64,000 nt of DNA from Rathayibacter sp. VKM Ac-2760 (GTDB lineage: Bacteria > Actinomycetota > Actinomycetes > Actinomycetales > Microbacteriaceae), in NCBI RefSeq assembly GCF_009834185.1, contig NZ_CP047173.1, positions 4,230,750-4,294,749 of the forward strand. Reading direction: 5' to 3'. Below the pieces are notes generated by a model. That model was not told the DNA's origin and did not search any database. It saw only the letters and a list, made by a program, of their open reading frames with translations. Shown here one piece after another: positions 1 to 8,428 of the stretch (its first letter is position 1; every line of letters begins with the position of its first letter). The position numbers were made by a program, and so were the translations under genes.

Positions 1-191
1 GCGAACGTGGTGTCGACGAGGTCGGTGCGGTTGGTCAGCACGGTGATCTCGCCGGCGGGCTCGCCGGAGTCGTTGCTCGCGCCGGCGGAGCAGCCGGACA
101 GGACGAGCGAGGCCGACGCGGCGACGGCGGCGAGGCCGATCAGCGTGCTGCGGCGGGCGGGCGCCGGGCGGCGGGTGGTGGGTCGGTGCAC
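1..191 (-). CDS. ABC transporter extracellular solute-binding lipoprotein, N-terminus only (cut by window edge)
   Basis: Only the first 63 codons are inside the window. Translation from the GTG at 191 gives a basic N-terminus, a hydrophobic stretch and a lipobox (LSGC), followed by a Ser/Gly linker and the start of a mature domain (EITVLTNRTD), as in family-1 sugar-binding proteins that feed ABC importers. A GAGGAG ribosome-binding site lies 7 bases before the GTG. It is downstream of and co-directional with the GH5 gene (98-bp gap), so a role in importing mannan-derived oligosaccharides is likely but inferred. Confidence 0.75.
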   Translation of the reverse strand, partial: MHRPTTRRPAPARRSTLIGLAAVAASASLVLSGCSAGASNDSGEPAGEITVLTNRTDLVDTTF

Positions 192-289
192 AGGAGTTCT
201 CCTCGGTGGGCCGTCGCCGCCTTCGGCGACGGGAGGTGGTGGTGGGATCGGAGGGGTGGTGCGGGGGTGGTGCCGGCTGCGGCTCGCGG

Positions 290-3200
290 CTAGTGGCGGC
301 CGAGCCACCACTGCCAGAGGCTCGGCAGGTACTTCTTGACCAGCGACTCCAGCCACGAGGGCACGGAGGGCGCGGGGGTCGGAGTGGGCGACGGGGTCGC
401 GGTGGGCGGGGTGGTGGGCGTGGCGGTGGGGGTGGCCGTCGGCGTCGCGGTCGGCGTCGGCGTCGCGGTGGGCGGAGCGGTCGGAGTGGGCGTCGGCGTC
501 GGCGTGGTCGCCTCCGCCACGACGGTCTCGACGTCGTCGAGCACCAGCGAGCCCGCGCCCGAGCCGTTCACGTACAGCGCGTACTGCGTGACCGAGGTGA
601 GGTCGAGGTCGGCCTGCGGCGCCCAGGAGGGCGGCGCGAAGTCCTCGAACGGGATCTCGATCCGCTGCACGCCGTCGGCGTCCGGGGTGACCGTCGCCTC
701 CCAGTACGCGCCGTTCGCGACGAACTGCACCGCGAGCGGCACGGCCCGGTCGGCGTCGACCGTCAGCGACAGACCGGAGTAGCCCCACCAGTCCTGCGCG
801 GCGTCGAACGTCCGCACCGTGCCGGCGTAACCGGCCGTGCCGGTGTCGTAGTCGAACCGGCCCGCGCTCGTGCCGTTGGCGCTCGGCACCAGCGTCGGCG
901 TGATCGTGCCGCCGCCGCTGTTGCGGACGTAGGCGGCCTGCAGCGCCGCATCGTCGGCGTAGCCGTCGAAGTCCTCGACCACGACCGGCTCGGTCGGCAG
1001 CGCCGCCGTGCTGAACGTGCGCGTCGCCGACGCCGTGGCGCCGAGCCCGTTCACGGCCGAGACCTGCCAGTAGTACGGCGTCTCCGGGTCGAGCTCGACC
1101 GGCGGGCGGTAGCTCGTGGCCGAGAGCCCGGTGGTCGAGACCAGCGCCTCGGAGAGGTCGCTCGAGGGGGAGAGGACGAAACGGTAGTACGCGGCGTCCG
1201 CGGCCGGCTCCCACGAGAACGTCGGGGTCGCCGTCACGTCCTCGGTCCCGTCGGCGGGCGCCCCGAGCGCGGGCGCCGCGGGCAGGCCGAACGGCGCGGC
1301 GTTCGGCGAGTACAGGCTCACCGCGCCGATCTGCGGCGTCCAGACCTCGCCCGCCCCCTGCGGCCAGGAGATGCGGAGCCGGTTCACGCCGGTCAGGTCG
1401 CGGACGGCGTAGCTGTACTCGCGCCAGTTCCCGGTGCCACCGCGCGTCTCGACGGCGAGCGGCGTCCAGGTCGTGCCGTCCGCCGATCCCTCGACCGTGA
1501 GCGGGACGACCGGCTGGTCGGGCCAGTACCAGGCGGTGATGTCAGCGCCGCTGATGTCGTCGAAGGCGTAGCTGAGGCTCGCGGGGTCGGCGCTGTCGCG
1601 CTTGACCCGCGAGGCGTCGCCGCCGAAGAGCGCCGGGTTGCCGGTGTCGAAGGAGAGACTGCCCTCGTAGCTTGCCGTCCGGGAGAAGTCGTCGAGCGGA
1701 TCGAAGAGCGCCACCCGCGCCGCGGCACTGGTGATCGTCGCCCGCTGCACCGTGCCGTCGCTCCAGCCGATGCGCACCTGATCGCCCGAGAGGCCGGTCG
1801 CGCTGACGACGCTCGCGCCGTCGCGCTCGGTCGTCGTGGTGGCCGCCTCGGTCCAGGTCGCGCCGTCGGTGCTCGTCGAGACGGTGACGCCGGACGGGTC
1901 CGAGACGACGAACTCCGCCGCGCTGATCCCGTCGCGCTGCCAGCTGATGCTCGCCTCGCCGGTCGCGGTGGCGACAGCGCCGGCGGGAGTGGGCGCGAGC
2001 TCGGCGTTCTCGTGGCCGGCGGTCAGCAGCCAGCTCTGCAGCGGATCGACCAGCACGGCGCCGGCCGCGGGGGCGGCCACGACGGCGGACGCGGGACCGC
2101 GCCGGTCGCCGTCGCCCACCGGGACGACGCGGTAGCGCGCGCCGGCCGGGGAGTCGAAGTCGGTGACCGGCGAGGCCGAGGCCGAGACGGCTCCGTCCGT
2201 GACGTCGCTCCACTCGCCGCCGGTCGAGCGCTGCACGAGGTAGCCGGTGGCGCCCGCGGTGCCGCGCCAGGAGATCTCGTTGATCCCGTAGTCCTTGTCC
2301 AGCGCGGTGATCAGCGGCGCGCCGAGCTCCAGCTCGCCGGGCGTGCTGCCCGTGGCGGTGCCGTACTGCTCGATCGCGTCGACGCTCTCCCGCTCCCGCG
2401 GCGTCTCGCCCGGGTAGTGCAGGGTGAAGCCGTCGTCGTGCGGCACGAAGCCGCCGCGGTCGTTGTTCCCGAAGAGCGACCAGAAGAACATCCCCGAGAC
2501 GTTCGGGTCGGCCGCGGCCGCGCCGAGGAGGTCCTCGCTTGCGGCCGTCGAGGCGTACTCGCCGGCGATGTAGACCTTGTCCGCGCCGGCGACCGTCGCG
2601 GCGTCGGCCGAGACCCGCTCGGCGGTCGGCGGGTAGTAGTGCACGTCGACGATGTCGAGGTCGGGCGCAGCGAGGGTGTCCGGATCGATGTCGAAGCGGC
2701 GGCCGGCCGCGACGAGCTGCTCGGGCGCCCGCTCCTTGATGTGGGCGACCTGCGCGTCGATCCAGTCGAGGGTCATCCCCTCGAGCTCGTTGCCCAGCTC
2801 CCAGGCCATGATCGTCGGGTCGTCGACGAGGCGCGTCCCGGTGATCGTGTTGGTGTGGCCGAGGATCACGTCGACGTAGTCCTGGTAGGCGGCGATCGCG
2901 GCCGGGTCGGTGTAGAACTCGGCCGACTCCAGCCCGAGCGGGGTCGTGAAGTCGCGGTGACCGCCGTGGTAGTACGCCCACTCGTCGGTGAGGGGCAGCA
3001 CCAGGCGGATGCCGAGGGTGCCCGCGTAGGCGACGGCGAAGTCGATCGTGCGGAAGGCCTCCTCGTTGTACTCGCCGAGGCGCGGCATCAGGGCCAGCGG
3101 GTCCTCGTCGTTCTGCCCGGTCGAGGTCATCATGTGCGAGCGGACGACGGTGACGCCCAGCTGCGCGGCGGTGTCGAGGGCGTCCTTGATGCGGAAGTAG

Positions 3201-3511
3201 GTCGGGTAGTCGACGCCGCCGACGTTCTCGTCGAGGCCGAGCCAGTAGATGTTCGTGCCGCTCGCGCGGAACCGCTCGCCGTCGAGGGTCAGGGCGCTGC
3301 CGTCGCGCTGCACGAAGGCGGTGTTCTCGCTCGTCCAATCGGCGGGGGCGGCGGCCGACTGCGCTTCTGCCGACTGTGCCTCTGCCGACGGCGCCGCGGC
3401 GGGCGAGAGGACGACGAGCGAGCCGGCCGTGAGGGCCAGGAAGGCGACGCCGGCGAGAGAGCGGCGCGGCCTCCGCGAGAACGCGGACGGGGTGGGGTGG
3501 GCACGTTTCAT
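290..3511 (-). CDS. Secreted GH5-type endo-beta-mannanase with C-terminal carbohydrate-binding-like domains
   Basis: 1073 aa. A Sec signal peptide (about residues 1-46) is followed by a glycoside hydrolase family 5 TIM barrel (about 60-390). The acid/base glutamate is E242 in WELGNE and the nucleophile E318 in IAGEYA; the two lie about 76 residues apart, as in mannanases. Next come a fibronectin-III-like segment (about 395-470), a beta-sandwich region, a second Fn3-like domain (about 765-860) and a CBM-like module (about 865-1005), then a long Pro/Thr linker (about 1009-1048) and a short Trp-rich tail. It should hydrolyse mannan-type hemicellulose outside the cell. The start has a signal peptide directly behind it; upstream lies an AT-rich palindrome likely to be its operator. 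Cellulase or another GH5 specificity cannot be excluded. Confidence 0.85.
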   Translation of the reverse strand: MKRAHPTPSAFSRRPRRSLAGVAFLALTAGSLVVLSPAAAPSAEAQSAEAQSAAAPADWTSENTAFVQRDGSALTLDGERFRASGTNIYWLGLDENVGGVDYPTYFRIKDALDTAAQLGVTVVRSHMMTSTGQNDEDPLALMPRLGEYNEEAFRTIDFAVAYAGTLGIRLVLPLTDEWAYYHGGHRDFTTPLGLESAEFYTDPAAIAAYQDYVDVILGHTNTITGTRLVDDPTIMAWELGNELEGMTLDWIDAQVAHIKERAPEQLVAAGRRFDIDPDTLAAPDLDIVDVHYYPPTAERVSADAATVAGADKVYIAGEYASTAASEDLLGAAAADPNVSGMFFWSLFGNNDRGGFVPHDDGFTLHYPGETPRERESVDAIEQYGTATGSTPGELELGAPLITALDKDYGINEISWRGTAGATGYLVQRSTGGEWSDVTDGAVSASASPVTDFDSPAGARYRVVPVGDGDRRGPASAVVAAPAAGAVLVDPLQSWLLTAGHENAELAPTPAGAVATATGEASISWQRDGISAAEFVVSDPSGVTVSTSTDGATWTEAATTTTERDGASVVSATGLSGDQVRIGWSDGTVQRATITSAAARVALFDPLDDFSRTASYEGSLSFDTGNPALFGGDASRVKRDSADPASLSYAFDDISGADITAWYWPDQPVVPLTVEGSADGTTWTPLAVETRGGTGNWREYSYAVRDLTGVNRLRISWPQGAGEVWTPQIGAVSLYSPNAAPFGLPAAPALGAPADGTEDVTATPTFSWEPAADAAYYRFVLSPSSDLSEALVSTTGLSATSYRPPVELDPETPYYWQVSAVNGLGATASATRTFSTAALPTEPVVVEDFDGYADDAALQAAYVRNSGGGTITPTLVPSANGTSAGRFDYDTGTAGYAGTVRTFDAAQDWWGYSGLSLTVDADRAVPLAVQFVANGAYWEATVTPDADGVQRIEIPFEDFAPPSWAPQADLDLTSVTQYALYVNGSGAGSLVLDDVETVVAEATTPTPTPTPTAPPTATPTPTATPTATPTATPTTPPTATPSPTPTPAPSVPSWLESLVKKYLPSLWQWWLGRH

Positions 3512-3626
3512 GGGGTTGCCAGGCTCCTTCGACCGGTGACGTGTCGTGCGCCGCAGCCGATCGGGAGTCGATCAGCGCGGCGACCTGCTCAGAGTCGCCG
3601 ATGCCCCCACCCCGCGTCAAGTACAA

Positions 3627-3643
3627 ACATAATTAATTTATGT
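3627..3643. promoter_or_regulatory. AT-rich palindromic operator candidate upstream of the GH5 gene
   Basis: ACATAA-TTAAT-TTATGT is a perfect 6-bp inverted repeat with a 5-bp spacer inside a markedly AT-rich island in an otherwise GC-rich sequence. On the minus strand a TTTACA hexamer overlaps it, so a bound protein would block transcription of the GH5 gene 116 bp downstream. The nearest regulator-like gene (3691-4560) lacks a DNA-binding domain, so the ROK protein at 4658 is a more plausible ligand. Confidence 0.5.
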
Positions 3644-3690
3644 AAAGATCGAGCATGGCGAAGGAACGACGACGCGACGGTCCCGGCGGC

Positions 3691-4560
3691 TCAGGCCCCG
3701 TGGCCGCCGTGCTGCGCCGGTGCGCTCGTCGTGCCGCGCGCCACCACGACGACCGGCGGGCTGGCCACGGATCCGCTCGCCGACTCCGCGATCTCGCTCA
3801 GCAGCTCCTGCCCCGTGATCATGCCGATCACCTGCACGTCGTGCGAGACCGCCGAGAGCGGCGGCTCGCTCAGCTGGCACTGCGCGGAGTCGTCCCAGGC
3901 CAGCAGCGACATCGCGCCCGGCACGTCGAGGCCGAGCTGCCGGGCCGCGTCGAGCGCCCCGATCGCCATCAGGTCGCTGTCCAGGATCACCGCGGTCGCC
4001 GGCTCCGGCTCCTCCGCCAGCGAGCGCAGCGCCCGGCCGCCGGACTCGCGCGAGTAGTCGCCCGAGCGCTCGACCGCCTCGATGCCGCGGTCGGCGCACT
4101 CCCGCAGGAAGCACTCGCGCCGGATCCGGGTGTGCAGCAGCTCCTCCGGCCCACCGACGTGCGCGATCCGCTCGTGGCCGAGGTCGGCGAGGAACTGCAC
4201 GGCGTCGCGCATCGCGTCGTCGTCGTTGGTCCAGACCGCGCGCAGATCGAGCGCCGCGGAGGGCGGCCCGACGATCACCGCGGGCAGCCCCAGCTCGCGC
4301 ACCAGCGCCGGCCGCGGGTCGTCCACCTCCAGGTCGACGAGCACCACGCCGTCGACCTCGCCGTCGCGGGCCCAGCGCCGGTAGGTCTCGATCTCCGCGT
4401 CGCGGTCGGGCAGCACGTTGAGCAGCACCGAGTGGCCCGCCGGCCGGACCGCGTGCTCCACCCCCGCGATGAACTCGTGGAAGTACGGCTCGGCGCCCAT
4501 GATCTCGGTGGCGCGGACGAGGGCGAGCCCGAGGGGCCGCGGCGGTCTCGGATCGGTCAT
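3691..4560 (-). CDS. LacI-type sugar-sensing domain protein lacking the DNA-binding domain
   Basis: 289 aa from the ATG at 4560. The whole protein matches the periplasmic-binding-protein-like sensor half of LacI/GalR repressors: it begins directly at the first sensor strand (LGLALVRATEIM...PYFHEFIAGVE) and ends with the usual effector-domain motifs (VILDSDLMAIGAL; MSLLAWDDS). The N-terminal helix-turn-helix and hinge helix are absent, and the reading frame upstream of the ATG encodes no HTH and would run into the divergent ROK gene. No signal peptide is present, so it is cytoplasmic. Whether it is a remnant, a sugar buffer or a partner of the ROK regulator is open. It is transcribed towards the GH5 gene. 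Confidence 0.75.
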   Translation of the reverse strand: MTDPRPPRPLGLALVRATEIMGAEPYFHEFIAGVEHAVRPAGHSVLLNVLPDRDAEIETYRRWARDGEVDGVVLVDLEVDDPRPALVRELGLPAVIVGPPSAALDLRAVWTNDDDAMRDAVQFLADLGHERIAHVGGPEELLHTRIRRECFLRECADRGIEAVERSGDYSRESGGRALRSLAEEPEPATAVILDSDLMAIGALDAARQLGLDVPGAMSLLAWDDSAQCQLSEPPLSAVSHDVQVIGMITGQELLSEIAESASGSVASPPVVVVARGTTSAPAQHGGHGA

Positions 4561-4657
4561 GGCGGCTCTCTCTCGGACGGGCGGTACCAGCGTAGGCGCG
4601 GGCGCGGGCCGCGGCGCCCGGTCCCGTACGCTGGCGGTCGAGCGGTGAGGAGCAGGC

Positions 4658-5884
4658 ATGGCGCGTCGTGAGGCGACCCCCGCGGCTCCGGGCAGCCGCG
4701 CCCTCGTCGTCGATCTCATCCGCTCCTCCGGGCCGATCAGCCGCGTCGAGCTCACCTCGGCGACCGGGCTGACCCAGCCGTCGATCTCGCTGATCGTGCG
4801 GAAGCTCCTGACCGACGGCATCGTCCGAGAGACCGGATCGACGGCCAGCGGCGGCAAGCCGCGGCAGATGCTCGAGATCAACACCCGCGCGCGGATCGGC
4901 GTCGGCGTGCAGCTCGGCTTCGAGTCGATCACCTTCGTCGCGACGGACGCCGGCGGCGGCGTGCTCGCCCGCCAGCAGATCCGCGGGGCGGCCCTCTCGG
5001 CGCCGGACGAGGTCACCCGGCGGATCGTCGACGGCTACGCGGCGTTCGTCCGCGGCACCGGCCTCGACCGGCGCAGCATCGCCGGCGTCGCGGTCGTCGC
5101 TCCCGGCCCGATCGACCAGGCCGCGGGCCGCATCCTCGGGCCGCCGACCCTGCAGGGCTGGCGCGACTTCCCGCTGCGCGAGGAGCTCGGCGCCGGCTTC
5201 GGCACGCCGATCCTGCTCGACAACGACGCGGCGGCGGCCGCCATCGGCGAGTTCTGGAGCCGCGGCGTCTCGCGGCACGAGACCTTCGGCAGCGTCTACA
5301 TCGGCACCGGGATCGGCGCCGGCATCGTCCTCGACGGCGCGCTCTTCCGCGGCGCCAGCTCGAACGCCGCCGAGATCGGCCACATCACCATCGCGCCCGG
5401 CGGCCGCGACTGCTTCTGCGGCAACACCGGCTGCCTCGAGCGCTACGCGGCGCCCTCCGTCGTCGTCGAGGACGCGAGCGCGGACCGGAGCTCGTTCGCC
5501 GACCTCGACCTCACCTTCGAGGTCGAGCAGAACGCCCGGGACTTCGACGTGCTGAGCCTCGCCGCGATCAACGGCCACCCCGCCGCGGAGGCGCTGCTGC
5601 AGCGATCGGCCGGGCATCTCGCCGACGGCGCCGTCACCCTCGCCAACCTCTTCGACCTCGACGCGCTCGTCCTCACCGGCCCCGGAGTCGCGATCGCCGG
5701 CTCGATCTACACGCGGGCGCTGCGCTCCCGGCTGGAGGCGCGCCGCTTCGCCCGGCGCGCGCACCCGATCACCGTCGAGCTGTCGGCGAACCCGCGCGAC
5801 GCCGCCGCGATCGGCGCCTCCTCCCTCGTCCTGCAGAGCACGCTCTCGCCCGGCCACGGGCCCGTGCTGCACCAGCCGGCATGA
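4658..5884 (+). CDS. ROK-family transcriptional regulator (NagC/XylR type)
   Basis: 408 aa. An N-terminal winged helix-turn-helix (about 12-70, ALVVDLIRSSGPISRVELTS) precedes a ROK sugar-kinase-like fold. The ROK zinc motif GH...CFCGNTGCLE is intact (about 245-268) and the phosphate-binding GTGIGAGI segment is present. ROK regulators bind operators and release them on binding a sugar or sugar phosphate. A GAGGAG site precedes the ATG. Its stop overlaps the start of the esterase gene (ATGA), so the two are co-transcribed. It is divergent from the HTH-less LacI-type gene, 97 bp away, and is a candidate controller of the GH5 locus. Confidence 0.88.
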   Translation: MARREATPAAPGSRALVVDLIRSSGPISRVELTSATGLTQPSISLIVRKLLTDGIVRETGSTASGGKPRQMLEINTRARIGVGVQLGFESITFVATDAGGGVLARQQIRGAALSAPDEVTRRIVDGYAAFVRGTGLDRRSIAGVAVVAPGPIDQAAGRILGPPTLQGWRDFPLREELGAGFGTPILLDNDAAAAAIGEFWSRGVSRHETFGSVYIGTGIGAGIVLDGALFRGASSNAAEIGHITIAPGGRDCFCGNTGCLERYAAPSVVVEDASADRSSFADLDLTFEVEQNARDFDVLSLAAINGHPAAEALLQRSAGHLADGAVTLANLFDLDALVLTGPGVAIAGSIYTRALRSRLEARRFARRAHPITVELSANPRDAAAIGASSLVLQSTLSPGHGPVLHQPA

Positions 5885-7392
5885 CCGAGGTCGTCACTCC
5901 GGGCGGAGTCGTGCGCGGCCGGGTCGTCGAGACGCCGGACGGCGGGGTGCACGCCTTCCTCGGCGTGCCGTACCTGCGGGTCGCCGAGCGGTTCCGGCCC
6001 GGGGTCGCGGTGGAGCCGTGGGCGGGCGGGCGTGCGGCGACCTCGCGCGGGCCTGTCGCGCCGCAGCCGTTCGCGGACGCGCCCGTCTCCGAGCGGGACT
6101 CGCTGCACGTGAACATCTGGACCCCCGACCCCGCCGCCCGCGACCTGCCCGTCTTCGTCTGGGTGCACGGCGGCCTGCACATCGTCGGGTCCAACGCGGA
6201 GCCGCTCTCGGACGGCGCGCGTCTCGCCGCCGCCGGCCGGATGATCGTCGTCTCGGTCAACCACCGCCTCGGCGCCCTCGGCTTCCTGACCCTCGAGCAC
6301 CTGCTCGGAGCGGAGTACGCCGACTCCGCGAACCTCGCCCTGCTCGACGTGATCGGCGCGCTGCGCTGGGTGCACTCGGGCATCGCGGCGTTCGGCGGGG
6401 ACCCGTCGCGGGTGACGCTCGCCGGGCAGTCCGCGGGGGCGGTGCTCGTGTCGGCGCTGCTCGCCGCGCCCGCCGCCGCCGGGCTCTTCCGGCGGGCGGT
6501 CCTGCAGAGCGGCAACCCGGAGCGGATCGGCTCGCGGGCCTTCGGCGAGGGCGTCACCGCCGAGCTGCTCGCGCTCCTGGGGCTGGAGGACGACCCGTCG
6601 CGGCTGCTGACCCTGCCGTGGGAGGAGGTGGTCGCCGCCCAGCAGCGGCTGATCGAGCAGCGCTCGGCCGGCCACCCGAACCCGACGCCCGCCTTCCGGC
6701 CGAGCCTCGACGGCCGGGTGCTGCCCGCGACGCCGGTCGACGCGGTCGCCGCCGGAGCGTCCTCGACGGTGGATCTGATCGTCGGCACGAATGTGAACGA
6801 GGGCTCCGGCTTCGTCGATCCCGGCGGCCCGGAGCCGTCGCCGGAGCTCCTCAAGAGCGAGCTGGCGCTGCTCCTGCCGCACTGGCCCGCGTCGCGCGGC
6901 AGCCGCGCCGACGCGTTCGCCGCCGCCCTGCGCGCCGACCTCGGCCGCGAGGTGTCCGGCGCCGAGCTGCTCGAGGCCTGCCTGGCCGAGACGATCTACC
7001 GCCAGCCGAGCCAGCGCTTCCTCGACGCCCGCGCCGACGCCACCGTGTCCACCCGCTCCTACCTCTTCACCTGGGAGCAGCCCGCCTCCGCCGGCCCCCG
7101 CCGCGCCGGCCACTCCCTCGAGCTGCCGTTCCTGTTCCGGACCCTCGACTCCCCCCTCGCCCCCGCCGAGGTCGGCACCGCCGCCCCCGCGTCCCTCCGC
7201 GACGCCCTCACCCGCCACTGGTCCGCCTTCGCCGCCACCGGCGCCCCCGGCCCCGACTGGCCCGAGTACGCCCCGTCCCGCGCGACCCTCCTCCTCGCGG
7301 ACTCCCCCCGCGTCGCCCTCGCCCCCCGCGACACCGTCCGCCGCCTGGCCGCGTCGGCCCGCCCCCCGAGTCGTCCTGGCCGGGGGCTCTGA
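5881..7392 (+). CDS. Type-B carboxylesterase (alpha/beta hydrolase)
   Basis: 503 aa. Oxyanion-hole HGG (97-98 region), nucleophile S184 in GQSAG, acidic residue in NVNEGSGF and catalytic His in AGHSLELPFLF match the carboxylesterase/para-nitrobenzyl esterase family. No signal peptide, so cytoplasmic. Translationally coupled to the ROK regulator (4-bp overlap), which suggests that it removes acyl groups from imported oligosaccharides; acetyl esterase activity on mannan or xylan fragments is an inference from context. Codon use in the last 300 bp is extremely C-rich. Confidence 0.85.
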   Translation: MTEVVTPGGVVRGRVVETPDGGVHAFLGVPYLRVAERFRPGVAVEPWAGGRAATSRGPVAPQPFADAPVSERDSLHVNIWTPDPAARDLPVFVWVHGGLHIVGSNAEPLSDGARLAAAGRMIVVSVNHRLGALGFLTLEHLLGAEYADSANLALLDVIGALRWVHSGIAAFGGDPSRVTLAGQSAGAVLVSALLAAPAAAGLFRRAVLQSGNPERIGSRAFGEGVTAELLALLGLEDDPSRLLTLPWEEVVAAQQRLIEQRSAGHPNPTPAFRPSLDGRVLPATPVDAVAAGASSTVDLIVGTNVNEGSGFVDPGGPEPSPELLKSELALLLPHWPASRGSRADAFAAALRADLGREVSGAELLEACLAETIYRQPSQRFLDARADATVSTRSYLFTWEQPASAGPRRAGHSLELPFLFRTLDSPLAPAEVGTAAPASLRDALTRHWSAFAATGAPGPDWPEYAPSRATLLLADSPRVALAPRDTVRRLAASARPPSRPGRGL

Positions 7393-7426
7393 GGACCGAT
7401 CGCCTCGTCAGGGCGGGGAAGTCCCT

Positions 7427-7552
7427 TGCTGATCGAGTAGCCCGCGCAGCGGGCGTATCGAGATCCGCGTGCGTCAGAACAGGAGTCTGCAGTCCAGCCG
7501 TGCTGACGAGGCCGGGTCTCGATACGCCCCTGCGGGGCTACTCGACCAGCAT
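7427..7552. repeat. 126-bp palindromic intergenic repeat, copy A
   Basis: Starts TGCTGATCGAGTAGCCCGC and ends with the inverse, GGGGCTACTCGACCAGCAT. Each end forms its own hairpin (CCCGCGCAGCGGG; CCCCTGCGGGG), and the whole unit is an imperfect dyad centred on CTGCAG. It lies between the convergent esterase and membrane-protein genes. Confidence 0.9.
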
Positions 7553-7594
7553 GCGGCGGGCGGCCGGCGGAAGGGCGCCGTGACCTCCGGGCCC

Positions 7595-7720
7595 TGCTGA
7601 TCGAGTAGCCCGCGCAGCGGGCGTATCGAGATCCACGTGCGTCAGAACAGGAGTCTGCAGACCCGCCCTCCTGACGACGGCGGGTCTCGATACGCCCCTG
7701 CGCGGCTACTCGACCAGCAT
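7595..7720. repeat. 126-bp palindromic intergenic repeat, copy B
   Basis: Near-identical to copy A, same length and same orientation, 168 bp downstream. Differences are a few bases in the middle segment. Together copies A and B fill most of the 369-bp gap 7393-7761, in which I see nothing else. Confidence 0.9.
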
Positions 7721-7761
7721 GACGGGACGCCGCCGCGTCCTCTCCCTCGCCGCCCCGCCCC

Positions 7762-8262
7762 TCACGCCAGCCCCGCGCCGCCGATCGCGAGCGAGACGAT
7801 CACCGTGAGCACCGTCGTCCACAATGCGATCGCGATGCCCTGCCAGAGCAGCACGCGGCCCTTCGCGACGCCGGCGCCGGCGAGCATCACCGCGGTGAAG
7901 TGGGTCGGCAGCAGCAGCGGGCCGAGCAGGCTCACGCCGGGGACGCCGTAGCGGGTGAACGCGCGCTGGAACTTCTCGCGGCGGGCCGTCGCGCGCTTCC
8001 GCGGCTTCCGGCCGGTGATCGCCGAGCGGACGCCCGCGCCGAGCAGCACGAGCAGCGCGACGCAGAGGAAGTTGCCCGCCGCGGCCGAGACGGCGGCGAC
8101 GACCGGGTGGATCCCGCCGATGATGCCGATCGTCGCGGCGCCCTCGCCCTCGATGAACGGCACGGCTCCGGCGAGCGCCACCACGAGCGGCTGGACGAGG
8201 TCGGGGACGTCCTGGATGAGGCCCTGGAATCCGAGGATCGCGTCGCTGACGATGGTCGACAT
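7762..8262 (-). CDS. Small multi-pass membrane protein, putative small multidrug export family (COG2426-like)
   Basis: 166 aa with about four hydrophobic segments. The pattern FIEGEGAATIGIIGGIHP near the first segment and GVPGVSLLGPLLLPTHFTAV in the third resembles the small 'multidrug-export' membrane family (PF06695), related in style to DedA proteins; the transport function of that family is poorly supported. The ATG at 8262 is chosen because AGAAGGAGA stands 8 bases upstream; a longer in-frame start at 8403 gives a low-complexity extension and is unlikely. Confidence 0.6.
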   Translation of the reverse strand: MSTIVSDAILGFQGLIQDVPDLVQPLVVALAGAVPFIEGEGAATIGIIGGIHPVVAAVSAAAGNFLCVALLVLLGAGVRSAITGRKPRKRATARREKFQRAFTRYGVPGVSLLGPLLLPTHFTAVMLAGAGVAKGRVLLWQGIAIALWTTVLTVIVSLAIGGAGLA

Positions 8263-8428
8263 GGCGGTGTCTCCTTCTGGCTGAGCGGCTGGACCGCTGC
8301 CCCGTCGATCGGGACGAGTCCATCCCAGCCCGCCGCAGGGGGTGCCCGGCAGTGCCCTCCCGTCACCGTCGCCCGGGAGGAACGGCCGCGCGAGGGGTGA
8401 CAACTGTCATGGTCGTAGCCTGGGCCGC

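Noticed and set aside
206..4057. 1283-codon Arg/Gly-rich open frame on the plus strand
   Set aside because: Antisense shadow of the GH5 gene; composition is that of reversed GC-rich codons and no motif is present.
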